Shown here: positions 53,016 through 61,365 of the stretch, one piece after another
How positions within the stretch are numbered: the stretch's first letter is position 1
Layout of the letters: every line of letters starts with the position of its first letter
DNA from: Hyphomonadaceae bacterium ML37
GTDB lineage: Bacteria > Pseudomonadota > Alphaproteobacteria > Caulobacterales > Maricaulaceae
Assembly: GCA_027627685.1 (NCBI GenBank)
Contig: CP091241.1
Location: forward strand, 62,001 to 126,000
Direction: 5' to 3'
Length of the DNA stretch: 64,000 nucleotides
Notes under the pieces: generated by a model
Seen by the model: the letters and a program-made list of their open reading frames with translations, nothing else
The model's database searches: none
Told to the model about the DNA's origin: nothing
Program-made: the position numbers and the translations under genes

Positions 53016-53867
53016 ATGCGCCTCAACCAGCTGACACGTCAGGATCATGACCGCGACCGGGCCGCCGACCGGCGCGCCTGGCTCATGGCGCTGGGAACCT
53101 GCGCCATCGGCGTGGTGGCGGCGGTGACCATCAACGCCCTGTCACTGGCCGACGAGATGGCCCGCGGCGGCGGCGCGCCGGGCCTCTACCCCTATGTTCT
53201 GGAGGGCGCCAGCGGCGCGGCGATCCTGCTGCTTCTGCCCGCCGCTCTGACGCTGGGCGCAGCCTTCCCTCTGGAGCCGGGACGCTGGCGCATGAGCCTG
53301 GTCGTGCATGGCGCCGGCCTTCTCGCCTTCGCCGCCCTTCACACGGGACTGATGACAAGGTTTCGAAGCCTGCTCTGGCCGCTGCTTCTGGATCGGCCCT
53401 ATCAGGGCTTTGGCCCGCTTGTGCAGACCTTCATCTATGAGCTGCGCAAGGACGCTTTGTCCTATATCAGCTTTCAGGCCGTGCTCATGCTGCTGCGCGC
53501 CCTGACGCGCGCGCGCATGGCGGCGGCGGCCATGCATCGCGACGCCCGCGAGGGCGGGTTGGTCTCGCTGCGCTGCGGCGGACGGGAAATCCGCCTGCCG
53601 GCAGGCGAGATCGTGTCGGCGAGCGCGGCAGGCAATTACGCGCAGGTGCGCACCGCAAGCGGCGTGCATCTGGCCCGCATCCCGCTGTCGGAGCTCGCTG
53701 TCATGCTGGAGGAGGCCGGCGCCGATCCGGTGCGCCTGCACCGCTCGCACCTGGCCACCCGGGCCGCCATCCGCGAAATCATCCCCGGCGCCGATGGCGG
53801 CGCCCGGGTGCGCCTGTCCGGCGGCCAGGAATTGCCTGTGAGCCGGCGCTACCGTGCGAGCCTTTGA
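53016..53867 (+). CDS. Membrane-anchored LytTR-type regulator
   Basis: Protein of 283 residues. Four predicted TM segments (about 26-140; AWLMALGTCAIGVVAAVTI, AILLLLPAALTLGAAF, SLVVHGAGLLAFAALHTGL and others) anchor a C-terminal LytTR DNA-binding domain (about 185-283): EIVSASAAGNYAQVRTASGVHLARIPLSELAVMLEEAG, then VRLHRSHLATRAAIREII and PVSRRYRASL. No receiver domain is present, so signal input is probably through the membrane part. Start ATG 53016 (MRLNQLTRQDHDRDR). The divergent acyltransferase is the most likely target. Confidence 0.88.
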   Translation: MRLNQLTRQDHDRDRAADRRAWLMALGTCAIGVVAAVTINALSLADEMARGGGAPGLYPYVLEGASGAAILLLLPAALTLGAAFPLEPGRWRMSLVVHGAGLLAFAALHTGLMTRFRSLLWPLLLDRPYQGFGPLVQTFIYELRKDALSYISFQAVLMLLRALTRARMAAAAMHRDAREGGLVSLRCGGREIRLPAGEIVSASAAGNYAQVRTASGVHLARIPLSELAVMLEEAGADPVRLHRSHLATRAAIREIIPGADGGARVRLSGGQELPVSRRYRASL

Positions 53868-53876
53868 CGCCTGCCT

Positions 53877-54677
53877 CTAGACCAGCAGCCAGAGGATCAG
53901 CGCGCCCAGTGCGACGCGGTAGATCACGAAGGGCAGGAAGCCGATGCGGGCCACGAAGCGCATCAGCACCGCAATGGAGGCGTAGGCGGCGGCGAAAGAC
54001 AGGCCGGCGATGATCAGCCCGTCGGTCAGGCTGGCGCCCAGGTCGGCCCCCCGGGCGAGCTCGATGACGGCGATCAGGCCGAAGGCGGCGATCACCGGGA
54101 TCGACATCAGCATGGAGAAGCGCGCGGACTGTTCGCGGTCCATGCCCACGGCGCGCGCCGCGGTCATGGTCACGCCCGACCGGCTGGCGCCGGGCAGCAA
54201 AGCCAGCGCCTGCGCCAGACCGATCAGCATGGCGGAGCGAAAGCCCAGCGTCTCGGTGGTCACGGCCTTGCGCCCGAAATGATCCGCCGCCCACAGCGGT
54301 ATGGCGAAGCCGATCATCATCCATGCGATCAGGGCCGGCGAGCGCAGGGCGTCGGCGAGGCCTGAAAAATACAGCACCGCCCCGGCCAGCAAAACCGGCG
54401 GCGTCGCCGCGGCGATCAGCAGGACCAGCCGCCCGCCCGGCGTGATGCGCCCTTGCAGGAGCGCGATCTTGCCCATGACCACCGCCGCCACATCATTGCG
54501 GAAATAGATCATCACCGCCGCCAGCGAGCCCACATGGGCCATGAGATCGATCAGCACGCCCTGATCCTCGAACCCGGCGGCGTCCGGCGCGAGGATGAGA
54601 TGAGCTGAAGACGAGACCGGGAGGAACTCGGTCAGGCCCTGCACCAGGGCCAGCACGATCAGGGTCACAATGCTCAT
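53877..54677 (-). CDS. uppP: Undecaprenyl-diphosphatase
   Basis: Integral membrane phosphatase of 266 residues that recycles the undecaprenyl carrier for wall synthesis (BacA/UppP). Signatures: ALVQGLTEFLPVSSSAHLILAP (about 9-30) and LLPGASRSGVTMTAARAVGMDRE (about 150-175), with a final FLPFVIYRVALGALIL. Start ATG 54677 (MSIVTLIVLALVQ). It is divergent from the cation diffusion facilitator gene. It does not lie next to fzlA here. Confidence 0.97.
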   Translation of the reverse strand: MSIVTLIVLALVQGLTEFLPVSSSAHLILAPDAAGFEDQGVLIDLMAHVGSLAAVMIYFRNDVAAVVMGKIALLQGRITPGGRLVLLIAAATPPVLLAGAVLYFSGLADALRSPALIAWMMIGFAIPLWAADHFGRKAVTTETLGFRSAMLIGLAQALALLPGASRSGVTMTAARAVGMDREQSARFSMLMSIPVIAAFGLIAVIELARGADLGASLTDGLIIAGLSFAAAYASIAVLMRFVARIGFLPFVIYRVALGALILWLLV

Positions 54678-54775
54678 GGACCGGCCTCCCAGCCGACGAA
54701 TGGATGACAGCGCGATGCTGGGCTGATACGGGGCAGGGGCCAAGTCCGCAAGCACAGCCCGTCTGGAGCCGCACC

Positions 54776-55756
54776 ATGCCGCATGACGCCGCGCCCGGCG
54801 GTCCGGGCAAGCTTGCCCCGCTGGAAGCGCGCGCCATCACCTCGCGCATCGCCCGATGGTCGGTGCTGACGGCTGCGGGCCTGATCGCCCTGAAAGCGGT
54901 CGCCTTCGCCCTGTCCGGATCCGTGGCCATGCTGGCCTCGCTGGCCGACAGCGCGCTGGATCTGGCCGCCTCGCTGATCACGTTCTTCGCCCTGCGCTAC
55001 GCCGCCAGCCCGGCTGATTCCGAGCATCGCTTCGGTCATGGCAAGGCCGAGGCGCTGGCAGGCCTGTTCCAGGCGGTGCTGGTGGCGTTTTCCGCCGCCC
55101 TGCTGCTGCGCGAGGCCTGGCTGCGGTTTCTAGACCCCCAGCCGGTCTCCGCAGGCGGGATCGCGCTGGGCGTGATGGTGGTCTCCATCGTGGCCACCCT
55201 GCTGCTGGTGCGCGCCCAGGCGCGGGCGGTGGCGCGCACAGGATCACTCGCCGTGGCCGGAGACCGGGCCCATTACCTGTCTGATCTGGGCGCCAATCTC
55301 GCCGTGATGGCGGCCATCGGCCTGTCGCTGGCGGGGTTTGAGGCCGCCGACCCGCTGATCGCCGCCGGCGTGGCGGTCTGGCTGGTCTGGACCGCGCTGA
55401 CCATCGGGTTCAAGGCCATCGAGAACCTGATGGACCGCGAACTGCCCGAGACCGACCGGGCGCAGATTCTGGCGCTGGCCCAGGCCGATCCGCGGGTTCA
55501 GGGCGTCACCCAGCTGCGCAGCCGGGCATCGGGACCGTTCGTCCATGTCCAGATGCATATGACCCTGGATCCGGGCCTGTCGCTGGCCGAGGCGCATGCG
55601 ATCCTGACGGACGCAGAAAATCGCATCGCCGCCCAGTGGCCGGCGGCGGACGTGATCATTCATCCCGAACCGGCGGGCATTGGCCCTGACCACGGCCAGA
55701 CCCTGTTCCTGGCCCCTGACGACAGTCCGCAGAAGCCGGACGGCGCGACAGATTGA
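54776..55756 (+). CDS. Cation diffusion facilitator (FieF-like)
   Basis: Metal/proton antiporter of 326 residues, six TM segments. The metal site motifs are SLADSALDLAAS (D-x-x-x-D of TM2, about 56-67) and DRAHYLSDLGANL (H-x-x-x-D of TM5, about 162-174), the pattern of the FieF/YiiP group for Zn or Fe. The cytoplasmic C-terminal domain (LPETDRAQILALAQADPRVQGVTQLRSRASGPFVHVQMHMTLDPGLSLAEAH) with its His residues is complete. Start ATG 54776 chosen over 54704. Confidence 0.93.
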   Translation: MPHDAAPGGPGKLAPLEARAITSRIARWSVLTAAGLIALKAVAFALSGSVAMLASLADSALDLAASLITFFALRYAASPADSEHRFGHGKAEALAGLFQAVLVAFSAALLLREAWLRFLDPQPVSAGGIALGVMVVSIVATLLLVRAQARAVARTGSLAVAGDRAHYLSDLGANLAVMAAIGLSLAGFEAADPLIAAGVAVWLVWTALTIGFKAIENLMDRELPETDRAQILALAQADPRVQGVTQLRSRASGPFVHVQMHMTLDPGLSLAEAHAILTDAENRIAAQWPAADVIIHPEPAGIGPDHGQTLFLAPDDSPQKPDGATD

Positions 55757-55763
55757 TCCGGCG

Positions 55764-56414
55764 TCAGGGCGTGAGCCCGGCGCCGCAGCGCCGGTCGGCC
55801 TCTGCATGCACGCCGACCAGAGCGGCTGACATCGCCGGCAAGGCGCGCGCATCCAATCCGGACCGGCGCAGGCGCTCGGGCCGGCCATCGGCCTCTTCGG
55901 CCAGAGACAGGAACTCAAACTCGGCTGTGTCGAGCCGCGCGCGCGCCACCCGCACCAGGCAGCGGCAGGCCCAGGACCGGCCGCCGCGATAGCGGCAATC
56001 GGCCTCGACGCGCTCCTCAGCGGTTCCGCGCGGCAAGGGCGCCGATGATTCGAAGCGGCCTGTCCCTGTGTCCGCGCCGGCATCCGGGGCTGTGCGCCAC
56101 CAAGGCTCCGGCTCCGCACTGGCCTGACCGGCGAAGCGCGGCGGGGCGTCCATGACCGACGGCGCCTGCGGCGCGCCGGCCAGGCCCTGACCGACCGTGA
56201 TGCGCACCTCGCCGCGCGGTTCGCTGGAGCCGGTCTCGCCGAACTCGTCGAACAGCGAACCTTCGAGCCGATCCTGCTCGCTCGACGCGAATGGATCATC
56301 ACCCGCGGGCCCGGCGTCACGGCCGAAAAACCACCATCCCGCCAGCCCCGCCGCGACGATCAGGGCCAGCACGCCGGCCAGCAGAAACGAGCGCATCGCC
56401 ATGTCCATCCGCAT
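55764..56414 (-). CDS. Hypothetical single-pass membrane protein
   Basis: Protein of about 216 residues with one TM anchor close to the N-terminus (SFLLAGVLALIVAAGLAGWWFFG), an acidic, Pro/Ser-rich periplasmic linker and a C-terminal Cys-containing segment (ADCRYRGGRSWACRCLVRVARARLDTAEFEFLSLAEE). I do not recognise the family. The start is uncertain among ATG 56480, 56414 and 56408; I use 56414. A CtrA-like pair (TTAA, six bases, TTAA, 56473-56486) lies upstream. Confidence 0.65.
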   Translation of the reverse strand: MRMDMAMRSFLLAGVLALIVAAGLAGWWFFGRDAGPAGDDPFASSEQDRLEGSLFDEFGETGSSEPRGEVRITVGQGLAGAPQAPSVMDAPPRFAGQASAEPEPWWRTAPDAGADTGTGRFESSAPLPRGTAEERVEADCRYRGGRSWACRCLVRVARARLDTAEFEFLSLAEEADGRPERLRRSGLDARALPAMSAALVGVHAEADRRCGAGLTP

Positions 56415-56519
56415 CCGCCTCGCCCCCCGGTCCGCCAAATCCTCGGCTGTGGGCTTTCCAGCCCGCGCCAAGTTAACCATACTTAAGGCTTCGGGGGCGA
56501 GTCAGAAGGATGAAGAGCC

Positions 56520-57038
56520 ATGATCAGGCTTGTGACGACGATTGCGCTGGCGGGCGCGCTGACGGCCTGCGCCACGCCCACGCCTTACCAGAGCGCCGAG
56601 CCCGGGGGCTTCGGTTTCAGCCAGCAGCAGATCGAGGACAATCGCTACACCGTCAGTTTCCGCGGCAACACGCTGACCGACCGCGAAACGGTGGAGACCT
56701 ATCTCCTGCTGCGCGCGGCCGAGCTCACGCTGGAGCGCGGCGCCGATCATTTCGTGCTGGCGCGCCGGGACACCGACACCAACCGGCGCTTTGTCGGGTC
56801 GGGCGATCCGTTCCGGTCGCGCTACGGGTTCGGCTATAATTATTTCCACCCGCGCTTTGGCTGGTATGGCTGGCGCGATCCGTTCTGGGATGATTACCAC
56901 GTGCGCGAAGTGACCCGGTTCGAGGCCAATGCCGAGATCGTGCTGGTGCGCGGCGCCTCGCCGGGCGGGCCGGACTCGTTCGACGCCCGTCAGGTGGTGA
57001 ATAATCTCGGCCCTGTGGCCCGCGCGCCGGGCAGCTGA
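56520..57038 (+). CDS. CC0125/CC1285 family lipoprotein
   Basis: Lipoprotein of 172 residues with signal peptide MIRLVTTIALAGALTAC (lipobox LTAC, Cys 17). The mature part begins TPYQSAEPGGFGFSQQQIEDNRYTVSFRGNTLTDRETVETYLLLRAAELTLERGADHFVL, the diagnostic segment of this alphaproteobacterial family first seen in Caulobacter. A Tyr/Trp-rich loop follows (RYGFGYNYFHPRFGWYGWRDPFW). Function is unknown. A possible CtrA-like pair (56473-56486) lies upstream. Confidence 0.9.
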   Translation: MIRLVTTIALAGALTACATPTPYQSAEPGGFGFSQQQIEDNRYTVSFRGNTLTDRETVETYLLLRAAELTLERGADHFVLARRDTDTNRRFVGSGDPFRSRYGFGYNYFHPRFGWYGWRDPFWDDYHVREVTRFEANAEIVLVRGASPGGPDSFDARQVVNNLGPVARAPGS

Positions 57039-57047
57039 GCGGACGCA

Positions 57048-57077
57048 TCAGGAGGGCGCTTTCGGGCGTCCTCCTGA
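57048..57077. terminator. Hairpin between convergent lipoprotein and rppH genes
   Basis: Perfect 8-bp arms TCAGGAGG (57048-57055) and CCTCCTGA (57070-57077), the stem possibly extending inward by three more pairs after a mismatch. It lies between two convergent genes, as expected for a transcription terminator, but has no T-run on either side. Confidence 0.5.
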
Positions 57078-57100
57078 CGGCGCCTTCAGGCGCGGCATGC

Positions 57101-57604
57101 TCAGGAACCCGCCGGGCCCGCCAGATGCGCAAAGCCCCGGGCCACCGCTTCATACACGTGGCGCTTCCACGGAATGATCAGGGCGGGCGTCTCGGCCAGC
57201 GGCACCCAGCGGAAGGTTTCAAATTCCTGGGGCGGCACGGCCTGAAGGTCGAAAGCTGCGTCCGTGCCATGATAGCGGAAGGCGAACCAGCGCTGCTTCT
57301 GGCCTTTCCAGTCATTGCGCCGGCGCTGGGCCAGCACTTCGGGCGGAAAATCATAGGCGAGCCAGCCGGGAATTTCGCCGATGAGCTCGGCCAGATCCTC
57401 GGTCACGCCGGTTTCTTCGTAGAGCTCGCGCAGGGCGCCGGCCTGCGCATCCTCGCCCGGATCGAGCCCGCCCTGGGGAAACTGCCAGACCCAGGGCCCG
57501 CCCTGGGCATAGCGCCGGCCCATCCAGACCAGACCGCGCCGGTCGAACAACACCATCCCGGCATTGGGTCGATGCTCAGGGTAAGGATCGTGCGCCCGGC
57601 TCAT
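57101..57604 (-). CDS. rppH: RNA pyrophosphohydrolase RppH
   Basis: Nudix enzyme of 167 residues that removes pyrophosphate from 5'-triphosphate mRNA and so starts decay. The Nudix box GGLDPGEDAQAGALRELYEETGV (about residues 45-67) is perfect; the flanking WVWQFPQGG and WLAYDFPPEV are RppH-specific, as is QKQRWFAFRY. It overlaps the divergent polysaccharide deacetylase start by four bases (57601-57604), so the two genes are translationally coupled. Confidence 0.95.
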   Translation of the reverse strand: MSRAHDPYPEHRPNAGMVLFDRRGLVWMGRRYAQGGPWVWQFPQGGLDPGEDAQAGALRELYEETGVTEDLAELIGEIPGWLAYDFPPEVLAQRRRNDWKGQKQRWFAFRYHGTDAAFDLQAVPPQEFETFRWVPLAETPALIIPWKRHVYEAVARGFAHLAGPAGS

Positions 57605-58722
57605 GTCCCGCTGGCGTCGTCGCGGCGCAGACGCGCGACATGGCTGGCGGGCGCCAGCACATAGCCGCGCCGCGACAGGCCCTCGGCCCAGGCGGCGGCG
57701 GCGTCCACGGTGACGGGATAGGCGAAGCCCGAGCCCAGCGCCGACCCGTTCTGCAGCGCCAGCGCTTCGAGCTCCAGAAGGCGCGTCTCCACCGATTCGG
57801 GGCTCGGGTCCGCGTCAATCACCCGGTCGGCCAGCACCAGGCGGGCATTCGCCTCGCGGCCTGCCGCCTCGATCACCTGACGCCGGCCGGCGCCGTCATG
57901 GAACATGGTCAAGCCGCGCGCTTCCAGCCGGGCGAAAATCTGCGACAGGGGCGCGGGCGCGGCGCCCAGGCGCGCGCCCTGATAATTGATCACTCCGGCA
58001 TAGCCCGCCGAGCGCGACAAAAGCCAGGCGAGGCGGCGCGCGTTCTCGGCTTCGGAGGCGTCCGCCAGCAGGGTGTGGGGGCCGGGATCGTTATTGGGAT
58101 AGTCGAACGGCTCCATGGGCAGTTCGATCAGCACTTCGTGCCCGGCGGCGCGGGCGCGGTCGATCCAGCCCTGCAGATCGTTGGCGTAGGGCGCAAAGCT
58201 CAGTGTCACTTCCGGCGGCAGGGTCTCGATGGCCTCGAGCGTCAGGCGCTCGGACATGCCCAGGCCGCCGACGATCAGCGCCACCACAGGGCCGGTGCGC
58301 GGCGCATGGGCGCGGGCATAGGCCTCGTCGGGACGCCGGCCATCCGCGCTGATCATGGGCAATGGACCGCCTGGACCGTCTTCCCACAAGCCCGGCAGCG
58401 GCGCGGCAGGCGCGGTTGGCGTCGCGGGGGCAGGCGGCGCGTTGAGCGCGGCTTCGGTGTCGCTGACGCCGGGAAGGGAAACCTCTTCATCCACCGCAAA
58501 CTCGAACGGGACCGGATCGGGCGCAGCAGGCACAGGCTCGGCCTCGGCCAGGATCACCGGCTCGGGCGGCCGGGCGATGTCGGCTTCGGCGCTCACCGGG
58601 CCTGGTTCGCCGCCGGTAAAGACCGACAGGGCCACCGCCCCGGCAATGAACACGCACGCCGCAGCCAGCCCCGCCAGAAGCGGAGCGCGCAAGGGGGACC
58701 GGTCTGGATTCGGCGCAGGCAT
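57601..58722 (-). CDS. Divergent polysaccharide deacetylase family protein
   Basis: Membrane-anchored protein of 373 residues: one N-terminal TM (about 12-32), a Pro/Ala/Glu-rich linker (about 35-115) and a deacetylase-like domain (about 135-370) with ALIVGGLGMSERLTLEAIETLPPEVTLSFAPYAN, EVLIELPMEPFDYPNNDPGPHTLL and NYQGARLGA. In this family (YibQ-like) the metal-site His residues of true polysaccharide deacetylases are changed, so enzymatic activity is unproven. Start ATG 58722 (MPAPNPDRS) chosen; ATG 58764 is in frame. It precedes rppH in one operon; ctpA, a frequent neighbour, is absent. Confidence 0.88.
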   Translation of the reverse strand: MPAPNPDRSPLRAPLLAGLAAACVFIAGAVALSVFTGGEPGPVSAEADIARPPEPVILAEAEPVPAAPDPVPFEFAVDEEVSLPGVSDTEAALNAPPAPATPTAPAAPLPGLWEDGPGGPLPMISADGRRPDEAYARAHAPRTGPVVALIVGGLGMSERLTLEAIETLPPEVTLSFAPYANDLQGWIDRARAAGHEVLIELPMEPFDYPNNDPGPHTLLADASEAENARRLAWLLSRSAGYAGVINYQGARLGAAPAPLSQIFARLEARGLTMFHDGAGRRQVIEAAGREANARLVLADRVIDADPSPESVETRLLELEALALQNGSALGSGFAYPVTVDAAAAWAEGLSRRGYVLAPASHVARLRRDDASGT

Positions 58723-58845
58723 GGGCCGGATATATCCGTTTATCAGGGTGATTCGCGGTATCACCTTGCCCCGCCGCCCGTAAAGAATCGTTAACGAAGA
58801 TCGGCCGCGCGGGCGCGACGGCGCCTGATTGAATGCGCCGCCATG

Positions 58846-58884
58846 TCACCGTATGGTGATCCATAAAGTCACCTCATAGTGACT
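58846..58884. promoter_or_regulatory. Twin palindromic operators upstream of the TetR gene
   Basis: Two palindromes: TCACC (58846-58850), GTAT, GGTGA (58855-58859), and AGTCAC (58867-58872), CTCATA, GTGACT (58879-58884). Their centres are 23 bp apart and both share a TCACC...GTGA pattern. They lie 24-62 bp before the tetR start, which is typical for autoregulation by TetR-type repressors. Confidence 0.7.
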
Positions 58885-58907
58885 CTGGTTCAGGCGACAG
58901 GCGACTC

Positions 58908-59525
58908 ATGACCGAGGCCCAAACCCGCAGCCGCGCCGCCACCGAGGCCCGCCTCATGGAGGCCGCCGGCGACGTGCTGGTCCGGGACGGGTTTGCCGGC
59001 TTTGGCGTGAACGCCGTGGCCCGCGAGGCGGGCTGCGACAAGCAGCTCATCTACCGCTATTTCGGGGGTCTGGACGGGCTCGCAACAGCGCTCTGCAAAC
59101 GCGAGGGCGAGGCTCTGGCGGCGGCGCTGGAGAGTCACGCCCCGCCCCGTCATGCTTCAGATTATGCCGGTCTCATAGAGCAGCTGGTGATGGCCTATCT
59201 TGAGGCGCTGACCGCCCATCCGGCCGCGCAGAAGCTTGTTCTGTGGGAGCTGTCGGGACCTGCGCCGGCGCTGGCCGGTTTCGCCAAAGCGCGCGCGGCC
59301 ATGATCGCGGGCTGGATCGCGCGGCGTCAGGGCGCGCTGGCCCCGCCGGACGGCATCGACGCGCTGGCGGTCAACGCAATTCTGATCGCCACAGTGCACC
59401 AGCTCGTGCTGGCGCGCAGCGCTTCGCAGAAGGGGCGCGCCGGCAGCCCGCAGCAGGACGCGGCCTGGGCGCGCGCCCGGGCGGCGCTCGCCCACATGGC
59501 GCGCAGCGCCCTGTCAGATCAGTGA
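58908..59525 (+). CDS. TetR-family transcriptional regulator
   Basis: Repressor of 205 residues. The HTH (RLMEAAGDVLVRDGFAGFGVNAVAREAGCDKQLIYRYFGGLDGLATALC, about 14-62) is standard for the family; the C-terminal ligand-binding part is Ala/Leu-rich and not assignable. The twin operators directly upstream suggest autoregulation; another target in the window could be the divergent deacetylase-rppH operon 124-186 bp away. Inducer unknown. It overlaps the convergent smr stop by 7 bp. Confidence 0.92.
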   Translation: MTEAQTRSRAATEARLMEAAGDVLVRDGFAGFGVNAVAREAGCDKQLIYRYFGGLDGLATALCKREGEALAAALESHAPPRHASDYAGLIEQLVMAYLEALTAHPAAQKLVLWELSGPAPALAGFAKARAAMIAGWIARRQGALAPPDGIDALAVNAILIATVHQLVLARSASQKGRAGSPQQDAAWARARAALAHMARSALSDQ

Positions 59526-60097
59526 CGTAAAATAACGTAGAAGGCGCCCGAGCCGCCATGACGGGCGTGGGCGGGGCTGTAGCCGGCGCACAGGGGCGCA
59601 AAATCCGGCTCGCCCATCCAGTCGGTGAAGGCACGGCGCAATACGCCCGGCAAGGGCCGCGCATCCACGCTCCACGGCTCGAACCGGCTGTCATCCTGCG
59701 CGCGGGCGCCCGCGCCCTTGCCGGTGATCACCAGCACGGCTCCAAACCCCCGCGCCCGGGCGCGCATCAGAAAGCGCAACAGCTCGCCGCGCGCCGCCCT
59801 CGCCGTCAGGCCATGCAGATCGAGGCGCGCCTCCACCTCCACCCGCCCGCGGCGCAGACGCCGGTCGGAGGAACGATCGGTTGGACGGCGGGCTGTGGCG
59901 TCGGGCGGCCGGGGAATACCGCGCGGGCCTTGCGCCGGCATGGGCAAAGGCCGGGTGTCCAGCACAGGGTCAGGCGGGGGCGCCGCTTCGTCGAGCGCCT
60001 TGATGCGGGACGCATCCAACGGGCGCACCCCGCTGGCGAAGCGCCGCCACAGCTCGCGCTCATCCGGGCGCAGGGGCCGTGACGGACGCCGCGCCAT
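59519..60097 (-). CDS. Smr-domain (MutS2-like) protein
   Basis: Protein of 192 residues with a charged, Pro-rich N-terminal half and a C-terminal Smr domain (about 100-192): VEVEARLDLHGLTARAARGELLRFLMRARARGFGAVLVITGKGAGAR. The LDxHG and GKG motifs of Smr endonuclease domains are intact. In alphaproteobacteria this gene follows mltA, as here, where the start overlaps the mltA stop by one base. Physiological role unknown; nuclease activity is likely by family. Confidence 0.9.
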   Translation of the reverse strand: MARRPSRPLRPDERELWRRFASGVRPLDASRIKALDEAAPPPDPVLDTRPLPMPAQGPRGIPRPPDATARRPTDRSSDRRLRRGRVEVEARLDLHGLTARAARGELLRFLMRARARGFGAVLVITGKGAGARAQDDSRFEPWSVDARPLPGVLRRAFTDWMGEPDFAPLCAGYSPAHARHGGSGAFYVILRH

Positions 60098-61365
60098 CAG
60101 CTGGTCAGGCGCGCGGCCAGGGCGCGCGGCACCAGGATGGTCCATTGCGCCGCAGGATCATTCTGACGCCCGGCGCGCTCGCCCGCTTCCGGCCCCCAGC
60201 CGAAGAACAGATCGCCGCGCGCCGGTCCGGTAATGGCGCCGCCGGCGTCCTGCGCGATCACCAGCCCGGACCAGTCGGGCGCGCCCGGCAGCACCGCCTG
60301 CACAAACACCGGCGCGCCCCAGGCGTGATAGGCCGGATCCACTGCCATGGAGGCCATGGGCGTCAGAGGCGCGCCCTGAGCGCCCAGAGGGCCTTCATTC
60401 GGGTCATTGAGAGCATCGAGGCTGAAAAACACATAGCGCGGGTTCTCGTTGAACAGCGCCGTCCAGGCGTCCGGGCCGCGCTGGCGCAGCCAACGCTCGA
60501 TATCCTGCTTGGACGCGCCATGAGAGGGCAACTCGCCCCGGTCGATGAGGATGCGCCCGATGGATACGTAAGGCAGGCCGTTATGGGCGGCAAAGCGCAC
60601 CCGCGCCTGACCGCCATCGCGGTAGACCAGCCGCCCCGAGCCCTGAATCTGCAGGAAGAACACATCGATAGGCCGGCCCCAGGCCAGCGGGACGCCCAGA
60701 TTGAGCGCCTCGATCTCGGCGCGCGGACGGTAGGGCTCGAAGCTCTGGTCCGAAGCGCGCCCGACAATGCGCTGGCCCTCAAGCCCTGCAATGAACTGGC
60801 CCAGATCCCCGGTGAGCAGATCGCCCGGACGCCCGCGGATCGCCATGGAAAACTCGGTGTCGGGCGCCTCGCGCACCTCCACATAGGGCTCGTAATAGCC
60901 AGTGAGCCGGCCACGGGCGCCCAGGCGCATGGGCGTGAATTGGCGCTCGAAAAAGGCGCGCGCCGCGTCTGCATCAGCGCGCCCGGCCAGCATGGACGCT
61001 TCCAGACAGGCCTCACGCCAGTCGCCAGTGCGGCCTGCGTAAGGGGCGTTGCGCGCCAGCGGTTCGTGATCGGGCCGCGCCTCCACCCGGCGGCAGCTTT
61101 CCACAAACGCCGCCAGCGCCGGCCGCGCATCGGTCCCGGTCCAACCGGGCAAGGCTGAAAAGCGCACCGGGGTGAGGTCCGGCGCGCGGGGCGCATCATA
61201 CGGGGATGGACTGGCGGCGCCGGTCGCGGGGCGTGATGGCGAAGCACCCGGCGGCGGCGCGCTGGCGCAGGCCGCCAGAACGAGCGCGATCAGGCCGGCG
61301 CCAAACGCTCTAGGCCGTGCGCACGCCCGCCAGATACCAGTTCGGGTTGGGGCTGGTGACATCAC
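60097..61365 (-). CDS. mltA: Membrane-bound lytic transglycosylase A
   Basis: Peptidoglycan-cleaving lipoprotein of 422 residues. Signal peptide with lipobox-like LAAC (about residue 33), then the MltA beta-barrel (LTGYYEPYVEVREAPDTEFSMAIRGRP, EALNLGVPLAWGRPIDVFFLQIQGSGRL) and the 3D-type catalytic domain (VFVQAVLPGAPDWSGLVIAQDAGGAITGPARGDLFFGWG) with its Asp residues. The annotated start overlaps the tim44-like 3' end by 56 bp; no other start was found that keeps the signal peptide, but it is the weakest part of the call. Confidence 0.93.
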   Translation of the reverse strand: MMSPAPTRTGIWRACARPRAFGAGLIALVLAACASAPPPGASPSRPATGAASPSPYDAPRAPDLTPVRFSALPGWTGTDARPALAAFVESCRRVEARPDHEPLARNAPYAGRTGDWREACLEASMLAGRADADAARAFFERQFTPMRLGARGRLTGYYEPYVEVREAPDTEFSMAIRGRPGDLLTGDLGQFIAGLEGQRIVGRASDQSFEPYRPRAEIEALNLGVPLAWGRPIDVFFLQIQGSGRLVYRDGGQARVRFAAHNGLPYVSIGRILIDRGELPSHGASKQDIERWLRQRGPDAWTALFNENPRYVFFSLDALNDPNEGPLGAQGAPLTPMASMAVDPAYHAWGAPVFVQAVLPGAPDWSGLVIAQDAGGAITGPARGDLFFGWGPEAGERAGRQNDPAAQWTILVPRALAARLTS

